Shown here piece after piece: positions 34,503 through 43,594 of a DNA stretch of 47,417 nt (positions within the stretch are counted from its first letter, which is position 1; each line of letters begins with the position of its first letter). Made by a program: the position numbers and the translations under genes. The stretch is taken from positions 1 through 47,417 of the forward strand of contig JAEUNO010000023.1 of NCBI GenBank assembly GCA_016791045.1, read 5' to 3'. This DNA comes from Methyloversatilis sp. GTDB lineage: Bacteria; Pseudomonadota; Gammaproteobacteria; Burkholderiales; Rhodocyclaceae. The notes below the pieces were generated by a model that saw nothing but the letters and a program-made list of their open reading frames with translations, was not told the DNA's origin and made no database searches.

Positions 34503-35921
34503 TTACTTCCGGCGCCGTGCCACCCCCGCGATCAGGCCCAGACCAGCCAGCAGCATCGCGTATGTTTCGGGCTCGGGCACCACCGTCACGTCCACCCATA
34601 CGGCCTTGTGATCCGAACTCGGGTAGTTCGCGTACAGGTTCTGGTCGCGGAAATTGCCGACCAGATCGTATTCGTCGCCGGTCGTGTTCGGCGCGCTGCG
34701 GTCAGGGTCGGCCGGCCAGAATATGCCGGCGCCTTCGATCTGCAGGTTGGCCGAGGGCAGTACGTAATCCACCCGCAGATTGCCGGGCGCCGAATCGCTG
34801 AAATCGGCGGTGTCCTGCGCCGGATCGCCGATGTGGCTCTGATTGGCGCTGCCGTTGTTGCTCGGGTGGGTGGCTGCATCGACACCACCCGGCGCCGACG
34901 GTGTGACCGAGGTATTGACCAGCGGATTGTCCAGCAGCTGGCCGATCGCGTTGTATTGCGTGCCCGCTACCGTGCCCTTGAAGCTGTCACCATCCAGCGG
35001 GTCGGCGTTGTAGTCGCCGGCAATGACGAATTTCGCACCCGCCGCCAGACCGCCGGTGTTGCCCTGATCGTCATAGATGTAGCCGGCGCCGGCGATGTAG
35101 TCGGCCCAGAAGCGGATTTCGTCGTGGTTGCGCTTGCCGTTGCGATCTTCCGCGCCGTCGAAGGTCGGCGGTGTCGGGTGGGCGGTCAGGAAATGCACGT
35201 CCTGACCGTTGATGCGCACCGTCACATCGACATGGTTCTTCGACGACAGGCGCAGCGCGTCGATTTCGGCCGGCGAATAGAAATCGGCGAGATTGCTGGC
35301 GGTCGGGTCATTGGTCAGCAGATTGCCCGGCATGTCCTTCCACAGGAAGGTCTGGAAGCTGCGCACGCCGACGATTTCGTACTTCGAGTAGATCGTGAAG
35401 CCGAACTGGCCGCCGAAATTGCCGAAGCCGAAAGCATCGTCGCCGCCAGCGATCACACCGTTGTTGTTCAGGTCGAAGCCCGACGCCAGACCGGTGTTGG
35501 TGTTCGGTGTGTAGCGGAAGGCGTAGTCGATGCCGCTGGTCAGGCCGCGCACGGCATTGCCCTGACCGACCGACAGGAAGTTCTGCTGGAACAGCCGCGC
35601 GCCCTCGCTTGAGTAGCCGAGGCCCATCGGCACGCTGCTGGCGGTCGGCGTGCCATTCAGGTCGAAGTCGAATTCATTCACCAGCAGCACGTCGGCCTGC
35701 ACGCGCTGGGCGATTTCGGCCACGTTGCGCGCCTGCTGGATGCGGTTGGCGACTGTGGTGGTGACGCCGATCGCACCCGGGTTGGCGAGATCGGACAGCA
35801 GCTGGCCGGCCGCATCGCGGTTCAGCGAAGCATTGAAGGTGGCAAAGCGGACGGTTTCCGCCTGCGCCGCGCCGGCCATGACCAGCAGCGCAAGGGCAAT
35901 CGGGGTGAGGGCATGTTTCAT
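34503..35921 (-). CDS. Exported endonuclease/exonuclease/phosphatase-family protein with PEP-CTERM
   Basis: This 472-aa protein has a signal peptide (MKHALTPIALALLVMAGAAQA). The EEP fold is supported by RFATFNASLNRD at the start, LLVNEFDFD with the metal-binding glutamate, a GDYNADP motif and the final SSDHKAVW with the catalytic histidine. The fold hydrolyses phosphodiesters or phosphomonoesters of nucleic acids, lipids or inositol phosphates. The sorting signal is VPEPETYAMLLAGLGLIAG followed by VARRRK. It is the last of five minus-strand PEP-CTERM genes and converges on the HDOD gene. Confidence 0.9.
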   Translation of the reverse strand: MKHALTPIALALLVMAGAAQAETVRFATFNASLNRDAAGQLLSDLANPGAIGVTTTVANRIQQARNVAEIAQRVQADVLLVNEFDFDLNGTPTASSVPMGLGYSSEGARLFQQNFLSVGQGNAVRGLTSGIDYAFRYTPNTNTGLASGFDLNNNGVIAGGDDAFGFGNFGGQFGFTIYSKYEIVGVRSFQTFLWKDMPGNLLTNDPTASNLADFYSPAEIDALRLSSKNHVDVTVRINGQDVHFLTAHPTPPTFDGAEDRNGKRNHDEIRFWADYIAGAGYIYDDQGNTGGLAAGAKFVIAGDYNADPLDGDSFKGTVAGTQYNAIGQLLDNPLVNTSVTPSAPGGVDAATHPSNNGSANQSHIGDPAQDTADFSDSAPGNLRVDYVLPSANLQIEGAGIFWPADPDRSAPNTTGDEYDLVGNFRDQNLYANYPSSDHKAVWVDVTVVPEPETYAMLLAGLGLIAGVARRRK

Positions 35922-35949
35922 GTCGGTGTGTCCTTTCAGAGGGGGCGTT

Positions 35950-37125
35950 TCAGCGGCGGCGCAGGCGCAGCGTGAGCGTCATCAGGCCGAGGCCGGCGAG
36001 GAACTGCACGATGCGGGTGGGTTCGGGTACGGCGGACACTTCAAGCGCGATGAACTGGGTGACCTGGGTGCCGCTGAAGTTATTGTCGGCCGCCAGCACC
36101 AGCGTGCGGTTGCCGTTGGCCAGCGTGTGGCCCCAGCTGATCGCTTCGATGTTGTCGAGCGTGATGCCGTCGAAGCTGATCGGCATTTCGAGCAGCAGCT
36201 CGCGGCGCATCGGCGTGTAGGTGGCGCCGACCAGACTGTCGAAGCTGCTCACGTCGGTGGTGTCCGGCATGATTTCGGCGAGCGTGAGGCGGATGGTGTT
36301 GCCCACGCCGAAGGCGAACGCGCGTTCCACCGCGATGAACTGCGTGTCCGAAAGCGCCAGCAGTTCCGGCAGGCCGTTATCCGGACCGAACGGCGCACCG
36401 GGAACGGCATCGACCGGAATCTGCGGCAGTGCGTATACATATTGCGCACCGGCCGCGCCGCTGACCGGATCGAGCGCGGTCACGCGCACCACGCTGCCGT
36501 TGTTGATCGACGTGAGCGGGCCGTCCTGCACCAGCGCGTCTTCATTGGCGGTCCAGATCGTGCCGCCGGGCGACACCGTCAGCGCCTCGAACAGCTTGTT
36601 GCTGCGCCCGCCGGTGGTGGCGTTGTCGACGTAGTTGAACATCGCCGGCGTGGCGAATTCGCGCACGAAGACGCCCGAGGTCGTCATTTCGCGCACGAAG
36701 GGCTGGTAGCGGCTGGCTGCGTTGCCGCTCCAGTTGCCTTCCGACGACCAGTACAGATTGCCGTTCGGCGCCACCCGGATGCCTTCCGGATCGACCGTGC
36801 GCGCGTTCGACGGAAAGGTCGAGCCGTCCGGCCGCTGCATGAAGGTCTGGCTGTTCACGGTGACACCGTTGAAGCCGGCGGCGTCGTAATCGAGCGACAG
36901 GTTGTAGAAGCGCGGCGTGCCGCGCTCGCCGCCGCGGTCATCGGAAATCGCCCAGTAGCGGCCGTCGGCGGCGCGGTCGAGCCCGGAAATGCCGCCGAAT
37001 TCGACGCCTTCGAACAGCGTGCCGGTCGCGATGCGCTGCTCGCCGATGACGCGCAGCGAGAAATCGGCCGCCAGCGTGTGGCCGGCAAAGGTGGCGAGCA
37101 GGGCCACCAGCAAGGTCTTCTTCAT
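35950..37125 (-). CDS. Exported phytase/esterase-like protein with degenerate PEP-CTERM
   Basis: This 391-aa protein has a signal peptide (MKKTLLVALLATFAGHTLAA). It resembles the esterase-like domain of phytases (PF13449 type), a beta-propeller-like enzyme group, from EFGGISGLDRAADGRYWAISDDRG, DPEGIRVAPNGNLYWSSEGN and NKLFEALTVSPGGTIWTANEDAL. The C terminus keeps VPEP and a hydrophobic helix with an Arg-rich tail (LRLRRR) but has TRIVQF in place of ETYAML, so the sorting signal is divergent. The start is 18 bp after the GDPD stop. Confidence 0.87.
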   Translation of the reverse strand: MKKTLLVALLATFAGHTLAADFSLRVIGEQRIATGTLFEGVEFGGISGLDRAADGRYWAISDDRGGERGTPRFYNLSLDYDAAGFNGVTVNSQTFMQRPDGSTFPSNARTVDPEGIRVAPNGNLYWSSEGNWSGNAASRYQPFVREMTTSGVFVREFATPAMFNYVDNATTGGRSNKLFEALTVSPGGTIWTANEDALVQDGPLTSINNGSVVRVTALDPVSGAAGAQYVYALPQIPVDAVPGAPFGPDNGLPELLALSDTQFIAVERAFAFGVGNTIRLTLAEIMPDTTDVSSFDSLVGATYTPMRRELLLEMPISFDGITLDNIEAISWGHTLANGNRTLVLAADNNFSGTQVTQFIALEVSAVPEPTRIVQFLAGLGLMTLTLRLRRR

Positions 37126-37143
37126 TTCGTGGTCTCCGGGTGA

Positions 37144-38361
37144 TCAGGCGCGACGGCGCGCAGCAGCGCCGATCAGGCCGAGGCCGGCCAGCAGCATCGC
37201 GTACGTTTCGGGTTCCGGCACTGCGGCCAGTGCGGCGAGGGCGGTGTCCGGGTGATCCGAAAACACGCCATCCACGCCCAGGGCGTAGAACGCGGCGTAC
37301 TCCTCTTCCGGCGTGCCATAGCCGAGCTGGTAGCCGATCGAGTCGTCGCGGAAAGTCCAGGTGTGCACCAGCAGACCGCGTTCGTGGGCGGCTTCGACGA
37401 TGCCGGTGCTGCCTTCGACCAGGCGGTCGCGCGCGTCGATGACGCCGTCGCCGGTGCGTTCGACGCCATCGGCCACCGTCTTCAGCAGATAGGGCTTCCA
37501 CGGGCCGATGCCGTCGGCGTAGCCGGCGATGAAGTCGAGGCCGGCTGCGGTCAGCAGGTCACCGAAGGTGCGCGGGTCACCCGCTTCGGCGAAGTCGAAC
37601 GGGCGGTCATACGGCGGTACCGTCAGGTCCATGCTGCCATCGGCATTCACGTCCCAGGCATCCATCAACTGCACCAGACGGATGTCGGTCTTGCCGTTCA
37701 GATACTGCAGGTTCGATACCTCGAACGACTGGATGAACACCGGTGCGGCGGCCGAGTTGCCATAGGCGGCGTGCAGCGTGCTGACCAGCTTGTCCTCGAA
37801 GTAATTCGCGGCGAAGCCGTTGTTCGCGGCCTGCGCATTCATGTAGACCGAATGCTTCAGTTCCGGGTAGATGCCCACGCCCTTCGACTGCGCCAGCGTG
37901 ATCACTTCGTCCAGCGTCGGGATTTCGTACAGGCCGTTGAAGCTCTGGTCGCGGTCGGCGCGCGGCTGGATGGCGCGCAGCGTCTTGATTTCGGCCAGCG
38001 TGAAGGTGTCGGCGAAGTAGGCGGTGGTCGACACGCCGTCAAGCAGTCGCGTGGACTTGCGGCTGGCATCGAACACGCTGGACACATTGGTCGTGCCGTC
38101 GAGTATCGGCTCGTGGCGGGCGATCAGGTGACCATCCTTCGTCAGCACCAGATCCGGTTCGATGAAGTGCGCACCCTGGTCGATGGCGAGCGCATACGAC
38201 GCCAGCGTGTGCTCCGGCAGGTAGCCGGAGGCGCCACGGTGGCCGATGACGATGGGGGCGGCGCCGTCGAGGGTGTTCCAGGCGAGGGCCGCCGGTGCGT
38301 TGAAGGCGGACAGCAGTGCGACACACAGCAGGGCGGGACGAAGCGAAGCCAGATTTTTCAT
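37144..38361 (-). CDS. Exported glycerophosphodiester phosphodiesterase with PEP-CTERM (copy A)
   Basis: This 405-aa GDPD-family enzyme would release glycerol phosphate from glycerophosphodiesters outside the cytoplasm. A signal peptide covers about 1-27. Catalytic residues are all present: H41-R42 in GHRGASG, E68 and D70 in IEPDLVLTKDG and H83 in ARHEP. The C terminus reads VPEPETYAMLLAGLGLIGA followed by AARRRA. It is a close paralogue of the next upstream gene, with which it shares GASGY-PEHTL and PDLV-TKDG-LIARHEP, and probably arose by tandem duplication. Confidence 0.93.
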   Translation of the reverse strand: MKNLASLRPALLCVALLSAFNAPAALAWNTLDGAAPIVIGHRGASGYLPEHTLASYALAIDQGAHFIEPDLVLTKDGHLIARHEPILDGTTNVSSVFDASRKSTRLLDGVSTTAYFADTFTLAEIKTLRAIQPRADRDQSFNGLYEIPTLDEVITLAQSKGVGIYPELKHSVYMNAQAANNGFAANYFEDKLVSTLHAAYGNSAAAPVFIQSFEVSNLQYLNGKTDIRLVQLMDAWDVNADGSMDLTVPPYDRPFDFAEAGDPRTFGDLLTAAGLDFIAGYADGIGPWKPYLLKTVADGVERTGDGVIDARDRLVEGSTGIVEAAHERGLLVHTWTFRDDSIGYQLGYGTPEEEYAAFYALGVDGVFSDHPDTALAALAAVPEPETYAMLLAGLGLIGAAARRRA

Positions 38362-38427
38362 GAATGTCTCTCCGGGAGATGCGGGGGGCTTCCTGAGAGG
38401 CGCGCCGGGTGCGGCGCGCCCCGGGGC

Positions 38428-39702
38428 TCAGCCGGCCTTGCGGCGGCGTGCCATGAAACCGGTCAGCGCGAGGCCGGCCAGCAGCATGGCGTAGGTTTCC
38501 GGCTCGGGAATCGACGCCACGGCGGCGACGCCGATGTCCGGGTGATCGGTGAAGAACCCGTCCAGCCCGAGTGCGGTGAAGGCGAGGATCTGGCCCTTCA
38601 TGTCGCCGAAGGCGGCCGGGTCGCTGCTGGAATCGAACTCGTTCGGCAGGAACACGTTTTCCGCGCGGAAGGTCCAGGCATGCACCTCGAGGCCGAGGCT
38701 GTGCGCGTCGGCGATCAGGCTGGTCGGTGTGCCGAGCACGCCGCCCACCAGCGGAATCAGCAGATTGGTGTTGGCGCCGACGCCATCGGCGTACCCCTCG
38801 ATGAACAGCAGGCCGTCGGCGTCAAGCTCGGCCAGTTGCGCATAGGTGCGCAGGTCGCCCGCGACCGTGAAGTCATAGGGCCGGCCGCCGCCATTGAGCA
38901 GCTGCGCGATCCTGATGTCGGTCAGCGTATTGACGTACTGCAGGTTCGACACTTCGAACGACTGGATATACACCGGCGCGCTGGCGGTGTTGCCGTAGTT
39001 GGCGTGCAGCGTCGCAACCAGCGTGTCTTCCATGCGCTGCAGGCCGTTGGCGTCGCTGAAGTTCTTGAAGTAGGTCGGGTGCTTGGTTTCCGGGTAGATG
39101 CCGATGGTGCGGCCGGTTTCGACGCTCTTCGCCTTGGCCAGGTCGATCACTTCCTGCAGTGTCGGAATGACGAACTGGTTGTTGTAGGCGTTGTTGCCGG
39201 TGCGCAGGTCGCGCAGGCGCTCCTGGGTACGGATGTCGGTGCGGATTTCGGCCGCGGTGAAATCTTCCGCCCACCAGCCACCCACCTTGGTGCCGTCGAG
39301 CGTCTTGACGGTCAGGCGATCGCTGTACTTTTCCAGCTCCCACACATTGGTGCTGGTATCGGTGCGGTTGAGCACCGGCTTGCCATCGGCGCCGAACACG
39401 ATGTTGCCGCTGGCATCGAGATTGACGCGCGCCAGCATCGGCTCGTGGCGGGCGATCAGCACGCCGTCCTTCGTCATGACGAGGTCGGGCTCGATGTAGT
39501 TGGCGCCCTGTTCGATGGCCAGCGTGTAGGCCTCGAGGGTGTGCTCCGGGCGGTAACCGGAGGCGCCCCGGTGGCCGATCACCAGCGGCGCATTGCCGCT
39601 GAGCGTGTTGTAGGGCGATGCGGCCAGCGCATCGGACGGCGCCAGCAGCGGGGCGGCGCCCAGCGTGGCGGCGAGTGCGGCAAACAGTGCGGTGTGTTTC
39701 AT
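38428..39702 (-). CDS. Exported glycerophosphodiester phosphodiesterase with PEP-CTERM (copy B)
   Basis: This 424-aa protein starts MKHTALFAALAATLGAAPLL, a signal peptide. The catalytic set is H44-R45, E71, D73 and H86. A segment of about 25 residues after ARHEP (VNLDASGNIVFGADG...) has no counterpart in copy A. The end is IPEPETYAMLLAGLALTGF with the MARRRK basic tail. The ATG at 39702 has GAGGT seven bases upstream. The open frame to 39777 has no signal peptide. It is co-directional with copy A (66-bp gap). Confidence 0.93.
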   Translation of the reverse strand: MKHTALFAALAATLGAAPLLAPSDALAASPYNTLSGNAPLVIGHRGASGYRPEHTLEAYTLAIEQGANYIEPDLVMTKDGVLIARHEPMLARVNLDASGNIVFGADGKPVLNRTDTSTNVWELEKYSDRLTVKTLDGTKVGGWWAEDFTAAEIRTDIRTQERLRDLRTGNNAYNNQFVIPTLQEVIDLAKAKSVETGRTIGIYPETKHPTYFKNFSDANGLQRMEDTLVATLHANYGNTASAPVYIQSFEVSNLQYVNTLTDIRIAQLLNGGGRPYDFTVAGDLRTYAQLAELDADGLLFIEGYADGVGANTNLLIPLVGGVLGTPTSLIADAHSLGLEVHAWTFRAENVFLPNEFDSSSDPAAFGDMKGQILAFTALGLDGFFTDHPDIGVAAVASIPEPETYAMLLAGLALTGFMARRRKAG

Positions 39703-39801
39703 GGTGCAGACCTCGGTGTCGGGAGCGTTGTCGGGTGATTCGCAGGGTGGTTCCGTCGGGCGCCGGTCCGCAGGCACGATTGCCCGCGGACCGCGTGGCG
39801 C

Positions 39802-41151
39802 TCAGCGCGTGCGACGGCGCACGGCCGCGCCGATCAGGCCGAGACCGGCCAGCAGCATTGCGTAGGTTTCGGGCTCCGGCACCGGGTTGGCGAGGCTGAT
39901 CTTCAGGAACTCGGTGTGGTCGGAGCCGAAGTCGCGACCGCCGGTGCCGGGGTAGTTGTTGTCGTTGATCACCAGCAGCGTGTTGGCGTCGAGGATGAGC
40001 ACGTCCTCGATGGTCACGTAGGGGAAGGTGAAGGTGGTGAGGCCGTCGCCATTCAGGTCGTCCGGGTCGGCGATGTTCATCAGGTCGACCAGTTCGGTCT
40101 TGGTGACGAAGCCGCCGTCGGCGACACCGGTGGTGTCGGCGATGAAGATCTTCTTGAACGGTGTGCCGCTGGTGGCGGTGCCGCCGTTGCGCTCGATCAC
40201 CAGGAAGCGGTGATCGTCGATGGCGGTCATGTCGCCGATGGCCGTGCCCTGCGCTTCGAGTTGATACAGGTAGTCGAGGCCGGTATAGCTTTCGCTGTCG
40301 ATGTTGAACTCATTGATGCGCAGGCTTCTGGCGGGATCGCCGGCAACCGTGCGCTCGAGCAGCGTGTAGAGCCGGTCGCCGCTGGCGTTGATGGCCATGC
40401 CCTCGAAGCCGCCCGAGCTGCCGAGATTGCTCGCCACCGAACCGTTCAGCACCGCCTCATGCTGCGGCGCGAACACGCCGGGCAGCGCGATTTCGCGACG
40501 CTGCACCACGCCGCTGGCATCGGTCTTGACCAGGTAGGGGCCGAATTCGTCACCGAACCACAGGTTGCCGTTCTTGTCCTGACGCACCGATTCGATGTCC
40601 AGATCGGCGCCGGTGAGCAGGCGGCCGGACTTGATCGACGCATCCACCAGCGGGTTGGCGGCGTTGTTGTAGTAGTTCGTGTAGTCGGCCTGGATCTTGA
40701 TGCTCAGCAGGTTCTTCGGGTCGCTCAGCGTGATGCGGCTGGCTGCGTCGAAGGCCGGCAGCGACGCGCCGGAATTCCAGTCGGCGGCGGACACGCTGCC
40801 GCTGCCGCCCTGTGCGGTGCGGAAGTCGACATTCACCGCGTAGCTGCGCAGCAAGGTGTCACCCGAATTGCCCTGGGTGCCGAAGCCGTTGTCCGAGATG
40901 ACGCGGAAGCTGCCATTGGCACCGGTCAGCACGCCGGAAAAGCCCTGTACCGGTTGCCGGTCGATCAGCGGCAGCGGGTTGCCACCGGCGCCGGCGCCGG
41001 CAAACTGGCCCGAGGTCGGGCCGTCGGAGAAGGTATTGGCCGGCATCACGGCCCAGCCGGCCAGCGTGTTCTGTGCGGCGTGCGCGGTCGGTGCGGCGAA
41101 GGCGGCGGTCAGCGCGAGCGCGAGGCTCAGACGTGCGAAATCAGCGTTCAT
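39802..41151 (-). CDS. Exported phytase/esterase-like protein with PEP-CTERM
   Basis: This 449-aa protein has a signal peptide (MNADFARLSLALALTAAFAAPTAHA) and an esterase-like phytase-type domain: GFSGVLTGANGSFRVISDNGFG, DIESVRQDKNGNLWFGDEFGPYL, GGFEGMAINASGDRLYTLLE and DDHRFLVIERN. It is longer than the gene at 35950 and only distantly similar. The C terminus VPEPETYAMLLAGLGLIGAA plus VRRRTR is canonical. A GGGGAG ribosome site lies eight bases before the ATG. It heads the minus-strand run of five exported hydrolase genes and is divergent from argJ. Confidence 0.88.
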   Translation of the reverse strand: MNADFARLSLALALTAAFAAPTAHAAQNTLAGWAVMPANTFSDGPTSGQFAGAGAGGNPLPLIDRQPVQGFSGVLTGANGSFRVISDNGFGTQGNSGDTLLRSYAVNVDFRTAQGGSGSVSAADWNSGASLPAFDAASRITLSDPKNLLSIKIQADYTNYYNNAANPLVDASIKSGRLLTGADLDIESVRQDKNGNLWFGDEFGPYLVKTDASGVVQRREIALPGVFAPQHEAVLNGSVASNLGSSGGFEGMAINASGDRLYTLLERTVAGDPARSLRINEFNIDSESYTGLDYLYQLEAQGTAIGDMTAIDDHRFLVIERNGGTATSGTPFKKIFIADTTGVADGGFVTKTELVDLMNIADPDDLNGDGLTTFTFPYVTIEDVLILDANTLLVINDNNYPGTGGRDFGSDHTEFLKISLANPVPEPETYAMLLAGLGLIGAAVRRRTR

Positions 41152-41486
41152 GGTTCATCTCCCCTGTGTGGTCGGTCCGGTCGATGCCGGCAACACGCGG
41201 AAGGCTGGGGAGGGCGCTTTGCAGTGCCGTGAAGGTGAACTGGTCCGTTCGGATCATGGCGCGTCGCCGGCCGCACGCAGCATGGCTTTGCACGCAGGCG
41301 GCAGACCCACCGAAAGCGCGCGGGAGGCTGCTTTCCGGCACTCCGTGCAGGGCCAGGATTGCGCGCCGGTTACAGAGCAGGTGAATTCGTGTGACGGGCG
41401 TGCAGTGCGGCGGTGTGCCACACGAATCGACGGTCGGCACCGGCCTGCATGTAAACTCGCGGCTTTACCCCCTGCGAGACCCCGCC
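41152..41486. other. Divergent region between phytase-like gene and argJ
   Basis: This is 335 bp with no convincing gene. TGTAAACT at 41450-41457 (extended -10 type, TAAACT at 41452) lies 30 bp before argJ. No Pho-box-like direct repeat (CTGTCAT type) was recognised on either strand. Confidence 0.5.
41450..41457 (+). promoter_or_regulatory. Possible extended -10 element of argJ
   Basis: TGTAAACT, followed by CGCGGC, lies 30 bp before the argJ ATG. The -35 region is weak (TCGACG at 41427-41432, 19-bp spacer). Confidence 0.35.
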
Positions 41487-42728
41487 ATGCCCGTGAATTA
41501 CCAGACGCCGCCTGCCGAATCCATCCTGCCGGTCGCCGGCGTGCGATTGGGCATCGCCCAGGCCGGCATCCGCAAGGCCAACCGGCGCGACCTGTGCCTG
41601 ATATCGCTGGTGCCGGGCGCCCGCGTGGCCGGCGTATTCACGGTGAACCGCTTCTGCGCCGCGCCGGTGCAGGTGTGCCGCGACCACCTGTCGCGCAGCG
41701 ACATCCGCGCGCTGGTCATCAACACCGGCATCGCCAACGCCGGCACCGGCGAACCCGGCCTGGTCGCCGCGCACGCCACCTGCATTGCCGTGGCGCGCGT
41801 GCTCGGCGTGGCACCGGAGCAGGTGCTGCCGTTTTCCACCGGCGTCATCATGGAGCCGCTGCCGGTCGACCGCATCGAGCGCGGTCTGCCCGCCTGCATG
41901 GCCGATCTCGACGAAGGCAACTGGCACGCTGCCGCGCACGCCATCATGACCACCGACACGGTCGCCAAGGTGGCGTCGCGCACCGTGCAGATCGACGGCC
42001 GCACCGTCACGCTCAGCGGCATCAGCAAGGGCGCCGGCATGATCAAACCCAATATGGCCACCATGCTGGGTTTCATGGCCACCGACGCCGCCGTGTCGCA
42101 GGCTGCGCTCGAAGCCATGGTGAAGCACGCCGCCGACCGCTCGTTCAACTGCATCACGGTCGACGGCGACACCTCGACCAACGATTCCTTCATGCTGATC
42201 GCCTCCGGCACGGCCGGTAACGCCGAGATCACCGCACTCGACAGCGACGCCGGCGCCGCGCTGGCCGAGGCCGTGACCTCGCTCGCCGCAGAGCTCGCCC
42301 AGGCCATCGTGCGCGACGGCGAAGGCGCGACCAAATTCATCACCATCGACATCGAGGGCGGTCGCGACGTCGCGGAGTGCAAGGCAGTCGGCTATGCCAT
42401 CGCCCACTCGCCGCTGGTGAAAACCGCCTTCTTCGCGTCCGACCCCAATCTCGGCCGCATCCTCGCTGCCGTCGGCAACGCGGCGCAGAACCATCCGCCG
42501 CTGGAAGACCTCGATACCTCGAAGGTGAGTCTGTGGATCGGCGACTTCCTGGTCGCGAAAGACGGTGGCCGCAACCCCGCCTACCGCGAAGAGCAGGGCG
42601 CCTCGGCCATGGCGCCGGCCGAAATCACCATCCGCGTGGCGCTGGGCCGGGGCACTGCTCGTGCCACCTGCTGGACCTGCGACTTCAGCTACGACTACGT
42701 GAAGATCAACGCGGACTACCGCAGCTGA
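41487..42728 (+). CDS. argJ: Glutamate N-acetyltransferase / ornithine acetyltransferase
   Basis: This enzyme of the cyclic arginine pathway moves acetyl from N-acetylornithine to glutamate. It has 413 aa. It is an Ntn-type protein that cleaves itself before the catalytic threonine, here T192 in KPNMATML preceded by KGAGMI. The [12 protein letters not shown] and [20 protein letters not shown] ends are typical. The start at 41487 gives the usual N terminus [10 protein letters not shown] frame from 41391 has no support. It is divergent from the exported hydrolase operon. Confidence 0.96.
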   Translation: MPVNYQTPPAESILPVAGVRLGIAQAGIRKANRRDLCLISLVPGARVAGVFTVNRFCAAPVQVCRDHLSRSDIRALVINTGIANAGTGEPGLVAAHATCIAVARVLGVAPEQVLPFSTGVIMEPLPVDRIERGLPACMADLDEGNWHAAAHAIMTTDTVAKVASRTVQIDGRTVTLSGISKGAGMIKPNMATMLGFMATDAAVSQAALEAMVKHAADRSFNCITVDGDTSTNDSFMLIASGTAGNAEITALDSDAGAALAEAVTSLAAELAQAIVRDGEGATKFITIDIEGGRDVAECKAVGYAIAHSPLVKTAFFASDPNLGRILAAVGNAAQNHPPLEDLDTSKVSLWIGDFLVAKDGGRNPAYREEQGASAMAPAEITIRVALGRGTARATCWTCDFSYDYVKINADYRS

Positions 42729-42733
42729 GCTGG

Positions 42734-43459
42734 ATGGACGCGCTGAGCCGGCCGCTGTCGCCACCGGAACTCGATACGCTTGAAGATTTTCTCGCGTCGC
42801 CGCAGTTCGAATACCGGGCGATGGAATTGCCGATGCTGGAAGGCTTCCTGACCGCCCTCGTCATCGGACCGCGCATGGTCATGCCCGGCGAATGGCTGCC
42901 CCGGGTATGGGACCGCTACGACGCAGCCGTGGCACCCGACTTCGCCGACGCCGGACAGGCCGCGCGCATCACCTCGCTGCTCATGCGTTTCATGAATGGC
43001 ATCGTCGACACCTTCCTGAACGACCCGGGCGCCTTCCAGCCCATCTTCCGGCAGCCCGAGCGGCGAGGTGCCCCGGAATGGTGTGAAGGCTTCCTGGCCG
43101 GCACCGCGTTCTGCGAAGCCGAATGGGCTGCGCTCTGGGACGAGGAGCCCGCACTGTTCGCACCCCTGATGCGCCTGGGGACCGACGAAGGTCGCGCGAT
43201 GATCCGCGAGGACGGTGAAACCGAGGTGTGGATGAAGCTGGTCCAGCCGATGCTGGTCGCCATTCATGAAATCTGGCTGCAGGCGCGCACCGTCCCGCCC
43301 GGCAGCGGCGACGAAGGCGCTTTCGACGATGACGATGCGCCCGGCGAAGAACCCTTTGTGCGCCGCGAGCCCAAGGTCGGCCGCGACGACGTCTGCCCGT
43401 GCGGCAGCGGCAAGGAGTTCGAGAAGTGCTGCGGTGGCGGGGACCGCTCGGTGCATTGA
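42734..43459 (+). CDS. UPF0149/YecA-type protein with SEC-C metal-binding tail
   Basis: This 241-aa cytoplasmic protein has an all-helical UPF0149 (YgfB/YecA-like) domain in the first 190 residues (PLSPPELDTLEDFLASPQ, AMELPMLEGFLTALVIGP, FLAGTAFCEAEW), an acidic linker DDDDAPGEE and a C-terminal SEC-C zinc motif CPCGSGKEFEKCC. The SEC-C tail also ends SecA, where it binds SecB and ribosomes. The start at 42734 is five bases after the argJ stop, and a frame opening at 42377 is an antisense-type extension through argJ. Function is not known. Confidence 0.88.
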   Translation: MDALSRPLSPPELDTLEDFLASPQFEYRAMELPMLEGFLTALVIGPRMVMPGEWLPRVWDRYDAAVAPDFADAGQAARITSLLMRFMNGIVDTFLNDPGAFQPIFRQPERRGAPEWCEGFLAGTAFCEAEWAALWDEEPALFAPLMRLGTDEGRAMIREDGETEVWMKLVQPMLVAIHEIWLQARTVPPGSGDEGAFDDDDAPGEEPFVRREPKVGRDDVCPCGSGKEFEKCCGGGDRSVH

Positions 43460-43594
43460 TCGACACCGTCGCGCGCCTGCGCTGCGCCTGTGTCCGATAG
43501 CCCGTTCGGACCACGCCGCCGCGCACAGGCCGTCACGTCGTCGACATCCGCTGGACCGATGATGGACGAATCGCCATCGTTTCCGGAGTTCCGA

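Noticed and set aside
37252-39738. 828-aa open frame on the plus strand across both glycerophosphodiesterase genes
   Set aside because: It is striking in length, but both strands cannot be functional here and the minus-strand genes have signal peptides, catalytic residues and sorting signals.
41391-41486. Upstream in-frame extension of argJ
   Set aside because: The family N terminus is MPVNYQTPP at 41487, and the extension has no ribosome site or homology.
41152-41486. Pho box before the exported hydrolase operon
   Set aside because: No pair of CTGTCAT-like repeats with 11-bp spacing could be found by eye on either strand.
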